Assembly (NCBI RefSeq): GCF_006715085.1
Contig: NZ_VFMM01000001.1
Coordinates: forward strand, 3,963,118 to 4,027,117
Source of the DNA: Kribbella jejuensis
Lineage (GTDB): Bacteria; Actinomycetota; Actinomycetes; Propionibacteriales; Kribbellaceae
DNA length: 64,000 nt
Reading direction: 5' to 3'
Positions 16,426 to 24,503 of this stretch are shown here, piece by piece. The notes below the pieces were generated by a model. That model had not been told where the DNA came from, ran no database searches, and worked only from the letters and a program-made list of their open reading frames with translations. The position numbers were made by a program, and so were the translations under genes. Numbering within the stretch: the stretch's first letter is position 1; each line of letters starts with the position of its first letter.

Positions 16426-17172
16426 TCAGCAGAATCGGGGAAGGTGGTGGGCGATCTGCTGACGCCACCACGGCCAGTCGTGTGCTACGTCGTACCCCCA
16501 CAGGTCCAGCTCATGCGGGATGCCCTTCTCCGCCAGCAGCGCAGCGGTCTTCAGTGCCGAGGGGAGCGACCCGGTGGGGTGGGTCTCCCAGTCGCCCTGT
16601 CCCACCGTGAGTACGAGGAACAGCCGGGACCGCAGCCACTCCAGGTGATCGCCCGACAGGTTGGGCAGGTAGTCGGCCGGGTTGTTGAAGTACGTCGCGG
16701 TGCCGCGCTCGCCCCACCCGTGCCAGCTGGCGGCGTCGTAGTTCCCCGACTGACAGATCGCGATCGGGAACAGGTCGGCCCGCTTCAGCGCGAAGTTCAG
16801 CGCGTGGTACGCCCCGAGGCTGCACCCGGTCGTGATGATGTCCGGAGCGCCCGGCGAGTCCGCACCGATCGCCGGCACCACCTGATTCACGATCCACGAC
16901 TCGTACAGCTCGTGCCGCCGGGCGCGCAGCTCCAGCTGGATGCTGCGGTCCGACCAACTGACGTGATCGTAGGAGTCCACGCAGTACAGCTTCACCCGTC
17001 CGGCCTCGATCAGCGAGGCGACCGCGTCGACCATACCGTTGTTCTCATAGTCCCAGGCGCGACCCTGCTCGCTCGGGAAGACCAGCACGGGGCGGCCGAA
17101 ATGGCCGTACCGGATCACGGTGCCGCGGCGGTCAAGCCCCGGCGCCTCCAACTCGACCTGCTCCCGTTCCAT
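16426..17172 (-). CDS. Esterase D-type alpha/beta hydrolase
   Basis: A 248-residue alpha/beta hydrolase: nucleophile Ser in TTGCSLGAYHAL, a candidate Asp in VGQGDWE and His in YDVAHDWPWWRQQ. There is no signal peptide. The start (ATG 17172, or 17181) lies inside the 3' end of the upstream esterase gene, an overlap of about 40 bases. It is 50 bases before the ATP-grasp gene. It is sequence-distinct from the other esterase, so the pair is not a recent duplication. Confidence 0.8.
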   Translation of the reverse strand: MEREQVELEAPGLDRRGTVIRYGHFGRPVLVFPSEQGRAWDYENNGMVDAVASLIEAGRVKLYCVDSYDHVSWSDRSIQLELRARRHELYESWIVNQVVPAIGADSPGAPDIITTGCSLGAYHALNFALKRADLFPIAICQSGNYDAASWHGWGERGTATYFNNPADYLPNLSGDHLEWLRSRLFLVLTVGQGDWETHPTGSLPSALKTAALLAEKGIPHELDLWGYDVAHDWPWWRQQIAHHLPRFC

Positions 17173-18202
17173 CGGCCCCACCCCAGGTCTGTCGCAGTAA
17201 CTCCGTCAGATCAGGATCCAGCACATCCCGCCAGGCTGTGAAGTTGTGCATGTCGGGAGTTTCGGCGAGCGTCACGTCCAGTCCGAGCTCGGCCAGCCGG
17301 GCGGCCAGCACCCGGTTGTTGTGCACGTTTTCCTCGGTCGCCCCGGACGTCATCCCGACCAGCGGCGTGCTCGGTGCCGTGGTTGCCGTCAGCACCTGCT
17401 CGACGAACCTGGTCACCTCGGCGTAGTACTCGAACTTCGCCTCCTGTGGATCGGTCGCGGGCGTGAAGAACGAGCCCGACTGCAGGAACAGCCCGTCGAA
17501 GGTACCCGGATGGTGCCATTCGGCATACAGTGCGGCGAGCGCGCCCAGGCTGGCCCCCATCAGGACCGGACGCCGACTCCGGTACGACTCCTCGACCGCG
17601 GGCAGGACGTACTGCGTCAAGGCCTCGGCATACTGCGGATTCGCCGAGTACCAAAGGTTGCGGGCAGTCGGTTCGATCAGCGCGAGCCGGAACGGCGGGA
17701 GCGTGGCTCGGGCGACCATCGCTCCGGCGTACTGCACGAGCCCGGCGTACGTCGCGAACTCCGGACCGTCGTGGGCGAGCAGCAACGGCAGCTCGAACAT
17801 CGGTGCGATGCCCTCCGGCGCCCAGACCTGCACGTCGACCGGCCCGACCGGGGACTCCGTGGTCAGTGGCGTCAGCGTCGACGGGATCGGTGACACGGTG
17901 AGCCAGGCGGGTTCGACGTACCCCGGCAAGGGCAGCCAGGAATGGTGCCCGAACGCGCCGCCGACGGTCCGTGGATTGGTCGGATCGGTCCGCGGCCCGA
18001 GGTCGGCGATGTCGAACAGGTACTCCATCCGGTGCACGGACGGCCGCGGTAGCCGCAGCTCCCAGCCATACTCGACCGGCTTGAACTCGAGCAGCTCCGC
18101 GGGCAGCCCGAGCTCCTGCCACAACCGAACGCCCGCGAACGCATGCGCAGCGTCACCGAGGCGGAACACCACCTCGGCTCCTTCGACCGCGCTGACAACC
18201 AT
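17132..18202 (-). CDS. Enterochelin-esterase-like alpha/beta hydrolase
   Basis: A 356-residue protein with an N-terminal carbohydrate-binding-like or Fes-type domain (about residues 1-115) and a C-terminal esterase domain: Ser in LMGASLGALAALY, EENVHNNR in the typical acid-loop position and His in TPDMHNFTAW. There is no signal peptide or iron-transport neighbour, so a siderophore role is not supported. It is the first gene of the four-gene run ending at 14287. The ATG at 18202 is chosen over an in-frame start at 18247 that would abut the divergent YjbR-like gene. Confidence 0.78.
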   Translation of the reverse strand: MVVSAVEGAEVVFRLGDAAHAFAGVRLWQELGLPAELLEFKPVEYGWELRLPRPSVHRMEYLFDIADLGPRTDPTNPRTVGGAFGHHSWLPLPGYVEPAWLTVSPIPSTLTPLTTESPVGPVDVQVWAPEGIAPMFELPLLLAHDGPEFATYAGLVQYAGAMVARATLPPFRLALIEPTARNLWYSANPQYAEALTQYVLPAVEESYRSRRPVLMGASLGALAALYAEWHHPGTFDGLFLQSGSFFTPATDPQEAKFEYYAEVTRFVEQVLTATTAPSTPLVGMTSGATEENVHNNRVLAARLAELGLDVTLAETPDMHNFTAWRDVLDPDLTELLRQTWGGADGTGAGRVGGAGA

Positions 18203-18245
18203 TCGGACACGGTACCCAGGGGAATGCTGACACGATCTGTCAGTC

Positions 18246-18608
18246 ATGCCGTTCTACCGTGGGAGGGTGGTCGATCTCACCGATATCCGCCGAATCACCG
18301 CGGACCTGCCGCGCAGCTACGAGGTCCTGGTCCGGGACCGGATCAAGTTCCGCGTCGGCCAGATCGTCTACTTGGCGGTCGCGCCCGACGAGCAGACCAT
18401 CGGCCTGGGCTTCCCGCGCGAGGAACGCGCCGCGGCCCTTGAAGCGGAGCCCGGCAAGTTCCTCCCGCCCCGGCCGTCCGACGAGCGCTACCAGTGGATC
18501 GAACTCAACCTGGCAGCCGTCGAGTACGACGAACTCCGCGAACTGATCCTCGACGCCTGGGCGCTGTGCGTCCCGAAGAAAGTCCGCGCCGCCTACTTCG
18601 GCGACTGA
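18246..18608 (+). CDS. MmcQ/YjbR family protein
   Basis: A 120-residue YjbR-fold protein, identified by FRVGQIVYLAVAPDEQTIGLGFPREER and the closing WALCVPKKVRAAYFG. The family is a small double-wing fold, often annotated as DNA binding; the function is not established. Its 3' end overlaps the convergent AlkZ-like gene by 16 bases. Confidence 0.82.
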   Translation: MPFYRGRVVDLTDIRRITADLPRSYEVLVRDRIKFRVGQIVYLAVAPDEQTIGLGFPREERAAALEAEPGKFLPPRPSDERYQWIELNLAAVEYDELRELILDAWALCVPKKVRAAYFGD

Positions 18609-19681
18609 CCGATCTCGACGGGCGTGTCCGCGCTGCCGATCAGCCCGAGCAGGTTCACCGCCTCGGCCTCGACCTCATCCCGCTCGCGAGTCGTGAGCGG
18701 GAGATGTGGAACGACCTGCAGACTCTTGCCGCGGTGATGCCGCCAGTCGGCCCGGTAGTCGCCGTCGATCAGCACGGTCCCCATCGCCGCGCCGTTGCCC
18801 GGCGGCAGCGGTACCGCGCGTCCGGTCGGGTTGACCCGGCGCCGGTCCGCATGTGACAGCAGCAGATTGTCGAACTCCGGCAGGAACCGCACCGGCGCCG
18901 GCGTGTCCGCGTCGGGCAACGGTCCGTCGGGTACGTCGAACAGCTCCCGTCCGTCCTCGTCGGCGTACCGACGCAGCTCGAGCCGCTCCACGACCTCACG
19001 CAGCCGAGTCAGACCGGACCACGTCTGTGCGTCGGCCACACTCGCCGGACCGAACGCCGCAAGGTAGCGCAGGACCAGCGCGTCGATCGAAGGATCCGCG
19101 ACCGGTGGCCGGCCGAGCCAGCTCTCGATGGTCTGCAGTGCGGCCGGACCCGTCTTCCCCCACACCCCGCGCGGTGTTACCTGGACGGTGCCTGTCAGGT
19201 AGCTGACGGCGTACGCCATCGCGTTCGCGTCCCAGTGCGGCCAGCGCTCGCCCAGCACTTCCCGCAGCCGGTTCCGGCTGTACGGCTCGCGGCTCAGGAG
19301 TTCTGTGCCGTAGGCAACAACAGCACCGATGTCGGCGCCGGCCAGTTGCTTGCCGAACGCACCACGGAAACCGCGGTCCGCGACCGTGTGGGTGAGCGGC
19401 CACATCATCAGGCAGTCCTCGGCGGTGACCAGATGGATGGTGGCCCGCAGCAACGTGGCGCGGACGGCCCGCCGCGATGTCATCAGCGCGGACAGGTCGG
19501 CCGGGTCGAAGCCCTCGAGCCTCGACCACAGCGCGACGTACGGCGCCAGCGGAGCCTGCGCCTGCAGCCCGACCAGCCGCTCGATCAGCTCGGCGACCGG
19601 TCCGGCCTCCCGGCGGAGCAACTGCTGGCGCTGGAGGGTGGCACGGTTCAGCTCCCGCCGGCTGAGCACAGGGTTGGTCAC
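18593..19681 (-). CDS. AlkZ-like winged-helix protein (HTH_42)
   Basis: A 362-residue member of the winged-helix family that includes the DNA glycosylase AlkZ. A QxQ motif (Gln40-Ala-Gln42 in LVGLQAQAP) lies at the catalytic position of AlkZ enzymes, which unhook interstrand crosslinks. RATLLRATIHLVTAEDCL and the C-terminal RADWRHHRGKSLQVVPHLPL are further family features. It stands alone rather than in a biosynthetic cluster, so a housekeeping repair role is a reasonable inference. Confidence 0.8.
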   Translation of the reverse strand: MTNPVLSRRELNRATLQRQQLLRREAGPVAELIERLVGLQAQAPLAPYVALWSRLEGFDPADLSALMTSRRAVRATLLRATIHLVTAEDCLMMWPLTHTVADRGFRGAFGKQLAGADIGAVVAYGTELLSREPYSRNRLREVLGERWPHWDANAMAYAVSYLTGTVQVTPRGVWGKTGPAALQTIESWLGRPPVADPSIDALVLRYLAAFGPASVADAQTWSGLTRLREVVERLELRRYADEDGRELFDVPDGPLPDADTPAPVRFLPEFDNLLLSHADRRRVNPTGRAVPLPPGNGAAMGTVLIDGDYRADWRHHRGKSLQVVPHLPLTTRERDEVEAEAVNLLGLIGSADTPVEIGQSPK

Positions 19682-19783
19682 CGCGACAGCCTACGAAAGA
19701 GTTCGCCGATCCTCCTCAGGTAGTAGACCAGAACCATCCTGACGGCCGATGGGTACAGCGCGCCGGCGACGCACTCTGGAATC

Positions 19784-19894
19784 ATGACCGGGGACTTCTT
19801 GCCGCAGCGCCGTAAGGCGTCGGTGTTCAGCCAGGCTTTGACCGTTGTGATCCTGCTCGCCGCCGCGGCGATCGCGGTGTGGATGTTCGCCTAG
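19784..19894 (+). CDS. Small single-helix membrane protein (36 aa)
   Basis: A 36-residue reading frame: a short basic N-terminal segment (LPQRRKASVFSQ) then a strong transmembrane helix of Ala, Val, Ile and Leu ending at MFA. The length, positive-inside layout and TAG stop sharing CTAG with the convergent response regulator resemble a real microprotein and the other tail-to-tail junctions in this window. There is no clear ribosome site. Function unknown. Confidence 0.5.
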   Translation: MTGDFLPQRRKASVFSQALTVVILLAAAAIAVWMFA

Positions 19895-20649
19895 GCGTCC
19901 CAGTTGACGTCGGCTTCGCCGGGCCGGACGACGCCGGCCTCGTAGGCGACGACGACTGCCTGGACCCGGCTGGACAGGCCGAGCTTGGACAGGACCGAGC
20001 TGACGTGGGTCTTGACCGTGGTCTCGCTCACGAACAGCTTGCTCGCCAGGTCGCGGTTCGACAGGCCGCGGGCCATCCAGACCAGGATCTCCCGCTCCCG
20101 TTCGCTGAGCTGCGACAGCAGTCCGAGCCAGCGCGCGTCGGGCTGTGCCGGCACCGGGCTCGCCGTACCGCCCTCGAACCGGCGCTCCAGCTCCATGCAG
20201 CGCTCGAGCAGCACCCGCGTGGACGCCGGATCGACGAGCGAGTCGCCACGATGCACCGCGCGGACCGCGGACACGAGGAGATCCGGGTCGGTGTCCTTCA
20301 GCAGGAACCCCGACGCCCCCGCCCGGACCGCGGCCAGCACGTACGCCTCGTCGTCGAACGTCGTCAGCACCAGTACGGCGGGACGCGCCCGGCCGGCCTC
20401 GCGGTTCGCCGACGTGATCCGCTCGGTGGCGACCAGGCCGTCCATCACCGGCATCCGGATGTCCATCAGCACCACGTCCGGGTCGTACCGGTCGATCAGG
20501 CGCAGCGCCTCCTCGCCGTTCTCGGCCTGGGCGACCGTGGTCAGGTCCGGCTCGTGGTCGAGGATCATCGCCAGCCCCATCCGGATCACGCCCTGGTCGT
20601 CGGCCACCAGGATCCGGATCGGCTCGCTCACTTCTGCGGCGGTAGCCAT
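19891..20649 (-). CDS. NarL/LuxR family response regulator
   Basis: A 252-residue two-domain regulator. The receiver has acidic Asp residues in ILVADDQGVI, the phospho-acceptor Asp in DVVLMDIRMP and Lys in GFLLKDTDP. The C-terminal LuxR helix-turn-helix is LSEREREILVWMARGLSNRDLASKLFVSE followed by TVKTHVSSVLSKLGL. Its start overlaps the kinase gene by about 22 bases, so the two form one coupled system. Confidence 0.9.
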   Translation of the reverse strand: MATAAEVSEPIRILVADDQGVIRMGLAMILDHEPDLTTVAQAENGEEALRLIDRYDPDVVLMDIRMPVMDGLVATERITSANREAGRARPAVLVLTTFDDEAYVLAAVRAGASGFLLKDTDPDLLVSAVRAVHRGDSLVDPASTRVLLERCMELERRFEGGTASPVPAQPDARWLGLLSQLSEREREILVWMARGLSNRDLASKLFVSETTVKTHVSSVLSKLGLSSRVQAVVVAYEAGVVRPGEADVNWDA

Positions 20650-21965
20650 GCCTGCACTCTCCATCCACCCAGGGGGCCGGCCGCGACGGCGAGCGTTCCG
20701 CCGACCGCGGTGGCCCGTTCCCGCATCCCGATCAGCCCGTTGCCGCGACCGCTCTCCTGGCGGCGCGCGGTCTGGAGTACGTTCACCGGTGGCGGTCCGC
20801 CGGTCCCGTTGTCGTCGATGGTCAGCAGCTCGCCCTGCGGTCCACTCTGCCAGGTGACCCGCGCCGCGGTGGCCTTCGCATGCACCATCACATTCGTCAG
20901 CGCCTCCTGGATGATCCGGACCGCGGTCAGGTCGGTCGCCGACGTGAGCTGCCGCTGCCGGGGCGGGAGTTCCATCGTGACGTCGATCCCGACCGCCTTC
21001 AGCCGCTCACCCATCCGCGCCACGTCGGCCAGGTCCGGTACCGGCGCGGTCCCGCCACCCGACCCGGTGTCGCCCGCGACCTGCGGTGACGCGGTGTTCA
21101 GTACCCGGACCGTCTCCCGCATCGCGGTCAGTGCTTCCTTGCCGCTGGCAATGATCCAGCGGATCGCCTCCCGCAGTACTTCGGGACGCTGGTCGGCGAC
21201 CCGGTCCGCGGCCTGCGCCCGGATCACCACCGCGCTGACGTGGTGCGAGATCACGTCGTGCAGGTCGCGGGCGATCCGGGTCCGCTCGGCGACCGCGGCC
21301 CGTTCCGCCTCGACCGCGCGCAACCGGACCAGTTCGGCGTTGCGCTGTTCGAGCAGCGCCACCGACTTGCGGCGCCGCCGGGTGTCCGCGCCGAGCAGGA
21401 CCATCCCGCAGATCAGTGCCTCGGCGAACACGAACAGTGACACGTCGATGTAGGTGTACAGGCTGCCGAGGTCGCGGGGGAGCGCCTTGTACCGCGGGCC
21501 GTGCAGCACCGCTCGGTTCACGTGGCTGAGGACGATCGCGACCACGGTCGGCAGGCCGATCATCAGCCCGGCCAGGCTGCCCATCGTGAAGAACAGACAG
21601 GTGAACCGCCGGACGCCGGCCGACGCCGCAAGGTATCCGACCACGAGCAGCGGTACCAGGTGGATCTCCGACTGCAACGCCGCGTCGCTGATCTCCGGCT
21701 GCCCGAAGATCGTCAGCCCGAGCTGCGCGGCCAGACCGGTGCCGACCGCGGCGTACAGGAACGGATACAGCACCGAGACGAGCAGCAGCATGGTTCGCGG
21801 CGTACGCCGGGTGAAGGCGACCGTCGCGACCAGGAACACGCCGGTGACCACCGAGACGGCCGGGTTGTGCGGCCGTAACCAGGTGCCGTTGATGAGGTTG
21901 AGCGACATGAACCAGACCAACCCGACGAGGGCAGCAAGCAGCAGATCCTGCTGCCACTGCGTCAT
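20628..21965 (-). CDS. NarL-type sensor histidine kinase
   Basis: A 445-residue membrane kinase. The first 200 residues form about six helices without a large extracellular domain. The HisKA_3 phospho-acceptor His is in RIARDLHDVISHHVSAV and the ATPase has EALTNVMVHAKAT and DNGTGG. Its signal is unknown; kinases of this build often sense membrane or cell-envelope state. It is divergent from a VanY-like peptidase gene, a possible target. Confidence 0.88.
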   Translation of the reverse strand: MTQWQQDLLLAALVGLVWFMSLNLINGTWLRPHNPAVSVVTGVFLVATVAFTRRTPRTMLLLVSVLYPFLYAAVGTGLAAQLGLTIFGQPEISDAALQSEIHLVPLLVVGYLAASAGVRRFTCLFFTMGSLAGLMIGLPTVVAIVLSHVNRAVLHGPRYKALPRDLGSLYTYIDVSLFVFAEALICGMVLLGADTRRRRKSVALLEQRNAELVRLRAVEAERAAVAERTRIARDLHDVISHHVSAVVIRAQAADRVADQRPEVLREAIRWIIASGKEALTAMRETVRVLNTASPQVAGDTGSGGGTAPVPDLADVARMGERLKAVGIDVTMELPPRQRQLTSATDLTAVRIIQEALTNVMVHAKATAARVTWQSGPQGELLTIDDNGTGGPPPVNVLQTARRQESGRGNGLIGMRERATAVGGTLAVAAGPLGGWRVQAWLPPQK

Positions 21966-22162
21966 GCGCCGCCAAAGTCCGATCACGTCGCCCAGCGTAG
22001 TCAGCTCGTGTTTGCCGAAGCTTCATCTGACCGGAGGGGTGCTCACTCCAACTTTTGGAGGAGGCTCGGCGTCCGAACTGATACTCAGGGGCTACAGATA
22101 GGGCTGCAGGACAGTCCCTGGGACCGATGCGTCGACTGCCCTGATCAGAAAGGCTGTACCCC

Positions 22163-22879
22163 ATGAGTGAGGACCAGCTGCCGCGCCGGAGCGGGGCGGC
22201 ACGGACGCGGTTGCTGTCCGTGATCGGCGTGGTCGGGGTCGGTGCGGTCGCGGGATCACTGCTGCTGTGGCACCAGCAGGTCGGCGACGCCCTCGGTCTC
22301 GGCGCGGACAAGGTCCCGGTGGTCTCGACGGTCGGCGCGCCCGCGATCAGCGAGCCGCCCGCCACGGTGGTACCGACGCCGACCGCGTCCCGCCGTACGA
22401 CGCGGACGCCCACGAGCACGACGCCGACCAAGAAGCCGACCAAGAAGCCCACCGAGCAGCCGACCGAGCAGTCCGTGCAGGTCCCGCGCGAGGAGAACAT
22501 CGACGCGCTCTCCCCGAAGCTCCGGGCCCGGCTGAAGAAGGCGTTCGCCGCCGCCAAAGCCGCCGGCATCCCGATCCGGATCAACTCCGGCAAGCGCAGC
22601 GCCGCGAAACAGCAGCGGCTGCTGAACGCGGCGATCGAGAAGTACGGCTCGTACAAGGCAGCGACCCGCTGGGTGCTGCCCCCGAAGTACTCCGCGCACG
22701 TCCAGGGCAAGGCCGTCGACATCGCGCCGGCGGCCGCCATGGCGTGGCTGGACAAGAACGGCTGGCGGTACGGCATCTGCCGCCGGTACGACAACGAACC
22801 CTGGCACTTCGAGGCGATCACCACGCCCGGTACGAAGTGCCCGCCGCGTGAACCACACGCGGTGGCCGCTGCAGATTGA
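22163..22879 (+). CDS. VanY/M15-like D-Ala-D-Ala carboxypeptidase
   Basis: A 238-residue envelope protein: a short cytoplasmic N terminus, one signal-anchor helix (about residues 17-36), a Thr/Pro/Lys-rich linker with repeated TKKP and TEQP units (about residues 70-105), then a peptidase domain. The zinc motif SAHVQGKAVDIAP and EPWHFE are the M15 signatures. It should trim peptidoglycan stem peptides. The 197-base gap upstream contains a TACAGAT -10-like element near 22093 and several short stems that I cannot assign to a known riboswitch. Confidence 0.85.
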   Translation: MSEDQLPRRSGAARTRLLSVIGVVGVGAVAGSLLLWHQQVGDALGLGADKVPVVSTVGAPAISEPPATVVPTPTASRRTTRTPTSTTPTKKPTKKPTEQPTEQSVQVPREENIDALSPKLRARLKKAFAAAKAAGIPIRINSGKRSAAKQQRLLNAAIEKYGSYKAATRWVLPPKYSAHVQGKAVDIAPAAAMAWLDKNGWRYGICRRYDNEPWHFEAITTPGTKCPPREPHAVAAAD

Positions 22880-22898
22880 TCACTTGGGGGATCGAGAA

Positions 22899-23264
22899 AT
22901 GACCATGACCTACGCACAGCCCTTGACCCGGCGCTACACCCGCGCACGGCTCGCCGTACCCGCTCTGTGGCGCCAGGTGGTACGCACCGAACGCACCGAG
23001 CACCCGACCACCGAGCCCGATCGGTCCGCGTACACCCAGCTGGAGATCTACGACGGTGTGCTGGCCGCGTTCGAGCGTCGCGACGAGGTGGCAGCGGTAC
23101 TGCGTTCCGCCGCCGACCGTCCGGCCGCCGTACGGTTGTTGCGCTCGGAGTTCGGGCTCAGCCACCTGCAGGCGAGCGCCCTGGTGGACCTGCCGCTCAC
23201 CACCGAGTGCCGCGACCGGATCGCCCACCGCGCCGAAGAACTCCGCACCGCCCTGCACCGCTGA
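22899..23264 (+). CDS. Small protein resembling the GyrA coiled-coil segment
   Basis: A 121-residue protein with no recognised full domain. Residues about 55-118 (DEVAAVLRSAADRPAAVRLL, then SEFGLSHLQASALVDLPL and a final helix) resemble the coiled-coil tower of GyrA/ParC, where (E/K)FGLSxxQAxAILDMxL is hallmark sequence. The catalytic Tyr domain and C-terminal barrel are absent. The N-terminal 50 residues are basic and Thr-rich. It may be a gyrase-interacting mimic or a domesticated fragment; function unknown. Confidence 0.65.
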   Translation: MTMTYAQPLTRRYTRARLAVPALWRQVVRTERTEHPTTEPDRSAYTQLEIYDGVLAAFERRDEVAAVLRSAADRPAAVRLLRSEFGLSHLQASALVDLPLTTECRDRIAHRAEELRTALHR

Positions 23265-23346
23265 CCACTCTTCGCGCGAGCCGCAGCTCGGTGGTGGCGG
23301 CTCGCGCGGACCTGCGGTATTTGCGTGCCGTGGGGAGGATGGAACT

Positions 23347-23733
23347 GTGATCACGATCGAGCAGGCCGGACGACTGCGCAAGGCCGGGGTGCTGTGGACA
23401 CCGGCGGCCGGGGACCGTTTCGTCGTACCGGACCGGGACATGGACGACGACGTGTTCGTGGTGAGCGACATGACCGTCGAGGTGCACGACTACCAGGGCA
23501 GCAAGGTGATCGGCTTCAACGGCACCACCGAATGGGCCCTGGACAGCATCGAGCAGCGCGAGGTGATCTGGCTCCCGCGCGAGGAGCAGCTCCGCGCCCT
23601 CCTCGGCCCGCACTTCAGATCGCTCGAAGCCACCCGCGACGGCTTCCAGGTCAGGGTCGGCGAAGCCACCTACACCTCACCCGACGCGGAGCAGGCGTAC
23701 GCCGACGCAGTACTCGACCTGCTCGACGCCTAA
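23347..23733 (+). CDS. Conserved actinobacterial protein of unknown function
   Basis: A 128-residue soluble acidic protein starting at GTG 23347. The central segment (DMDDDVFVVSDMTVEVHDYQ and FNGTTEWALDS) is strongly conserved-looking. Proteins of this kind are often labelled pilus assembly protein CpaE, but no ATPase motif or secretion neighbour is present, so that name is not supported here. Its stop overlaps the convergent YqeB-like gene by four bases. Confidence 0.7.
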   Translation: MITIEQAGRLRKAGVLWTPAAGDRFVVPDRDMDDDVFVVSDMTVEVHDYQGSKVIGFNGTTEWALDSIEQREVIWLPREEQLRALLGPHFRSLEATRDGFQVRVGEATYTSPDAEQAYADAVLDLLDA

Positions 23734-24437
23734 CAGGCTCGCCAATACTGCTTCTTGTCCCGGTCCTTCACCGTGATGCCGAGGTTGGCCAGCTCGCCGC
23801 GGAGTTCGCGCAGGTCGGCCTTGCCCTTGTCACCGTCGCCGAACGCCTTCGAGCGGACCTTGAGTACGGCGTTGGCCGCGGGCGGCAGGTCCGGGTCGTC
23901 CTCGATCCAGCGGCGGAACTCCGACGCGTGCGGATCGCCGGCGTCCGACCACGGGTAGCCGTGCGTCCGGAACGCGACCGCGATGTTCGGCGCCTCGGAC
24001 TTCAGCTGGTCGTGCTTCTCGCGGGCCAGCTCCCGCGAGGTCGCGTCCTGCAGGACGATCTCCTTGCCGTCCAGGAACGCCACCGACACCTTCGACCGCG
24101 GTACGGTCACGGTCTTCTGGTTCTTCGAGAAGTCCACCGAGTGGCTGCTGATCGTCACCTTCAAGGTGTCGTCGAGCGCCATCGCGGCCAGTACGACGCC
24201 ACCGATCAGGCCGACCGCCACGCAGATCGCGACGACCCACCACCCGTTCCACTGCGAGATGAGCCGCACAGGACCTTGGAACGGCACCCACTGCCGGCCC
24301 GCGGCCCAGTCCGCGAACCGCGGCAGGAAGAATCCGAGCACCAGCCCGAGCAGCGGCAGCCCACCGAACAGCAGCACCTTTTCGCCGGTCGAATGCCCGA
24401 TCACGGTGCGCTCCGGCGTCCCAGTCATCGACCCCAT
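23730..24437 (-). CDS. YqeB-like membrane protein
   Basis: A 235-residue protein with two transmembrane helices (about residues 17-40 and 62-90) followed by a soluble domain with SVDFSKNQKTVTVPRSKVSVAF. The architecture matches the YqeB family, whose function is unknown. The ATG at 24437 is preferred; 24428 is an alternative. A 14-base palindrome (CGACCGTACGGTCG, 24442-24455) lies immediately upstream. Confidence 0.72.
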   Translation of the reverse strand: MGSMTGTPERTVIGHSTGEKVLLFGGLPLLGLVLGFFLPRFADWAAGRQWVPFQGPVRLISQWNGWWVVAICVAVGLIGGVVLAAMALDDTLKVTISSHSVDFSKNQKTVTVPRSKVSVAFLDGKEIVLQDATSRELAREKHDQLKSEAPNIAVAFRTHGYPWSDAGDPHASEFRRWIEDDPDLPPAANAVLKVRSKAFGDGDKGKADLRELRGELANLGITVKDRDKKQYWRAC

Positions 24438-24503
24438 GCCTCGACCGTACGGTCGCCGGGCGAAACTTAAGTATCGACCGACGGCAACCGAAGGAGCCCG
24501 CGC

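Noticed and set aside
17132..18202. A siderophore (enterochelin) esterase role
   Set aside because: The fold resembles Fes, but there are no siderophore transport, synthesis or iron-regulation features in the neighbourhood.
22000..22162. Possible riboswitch (for example ydaO/c-di-AMP) before the VanY-like gene
   Set aside because: Cell-wall enzyme genes in actinobacteria often carry one, but I could not match the conserved core; only generic short stems are visible.
21007..22947. A 646-codon minus-strand frame covering part of the kinase and the VanY-like gene
   Set aside because: It is out of frame with the HisKA and ATPase motifs and antisense to the M15 zinc motif.
23347..23733. Naming this protein CpaE (pilus assembly)
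   Set aside because: It is far too short, lacks any ATPase motif and has no pilus genes nearby.
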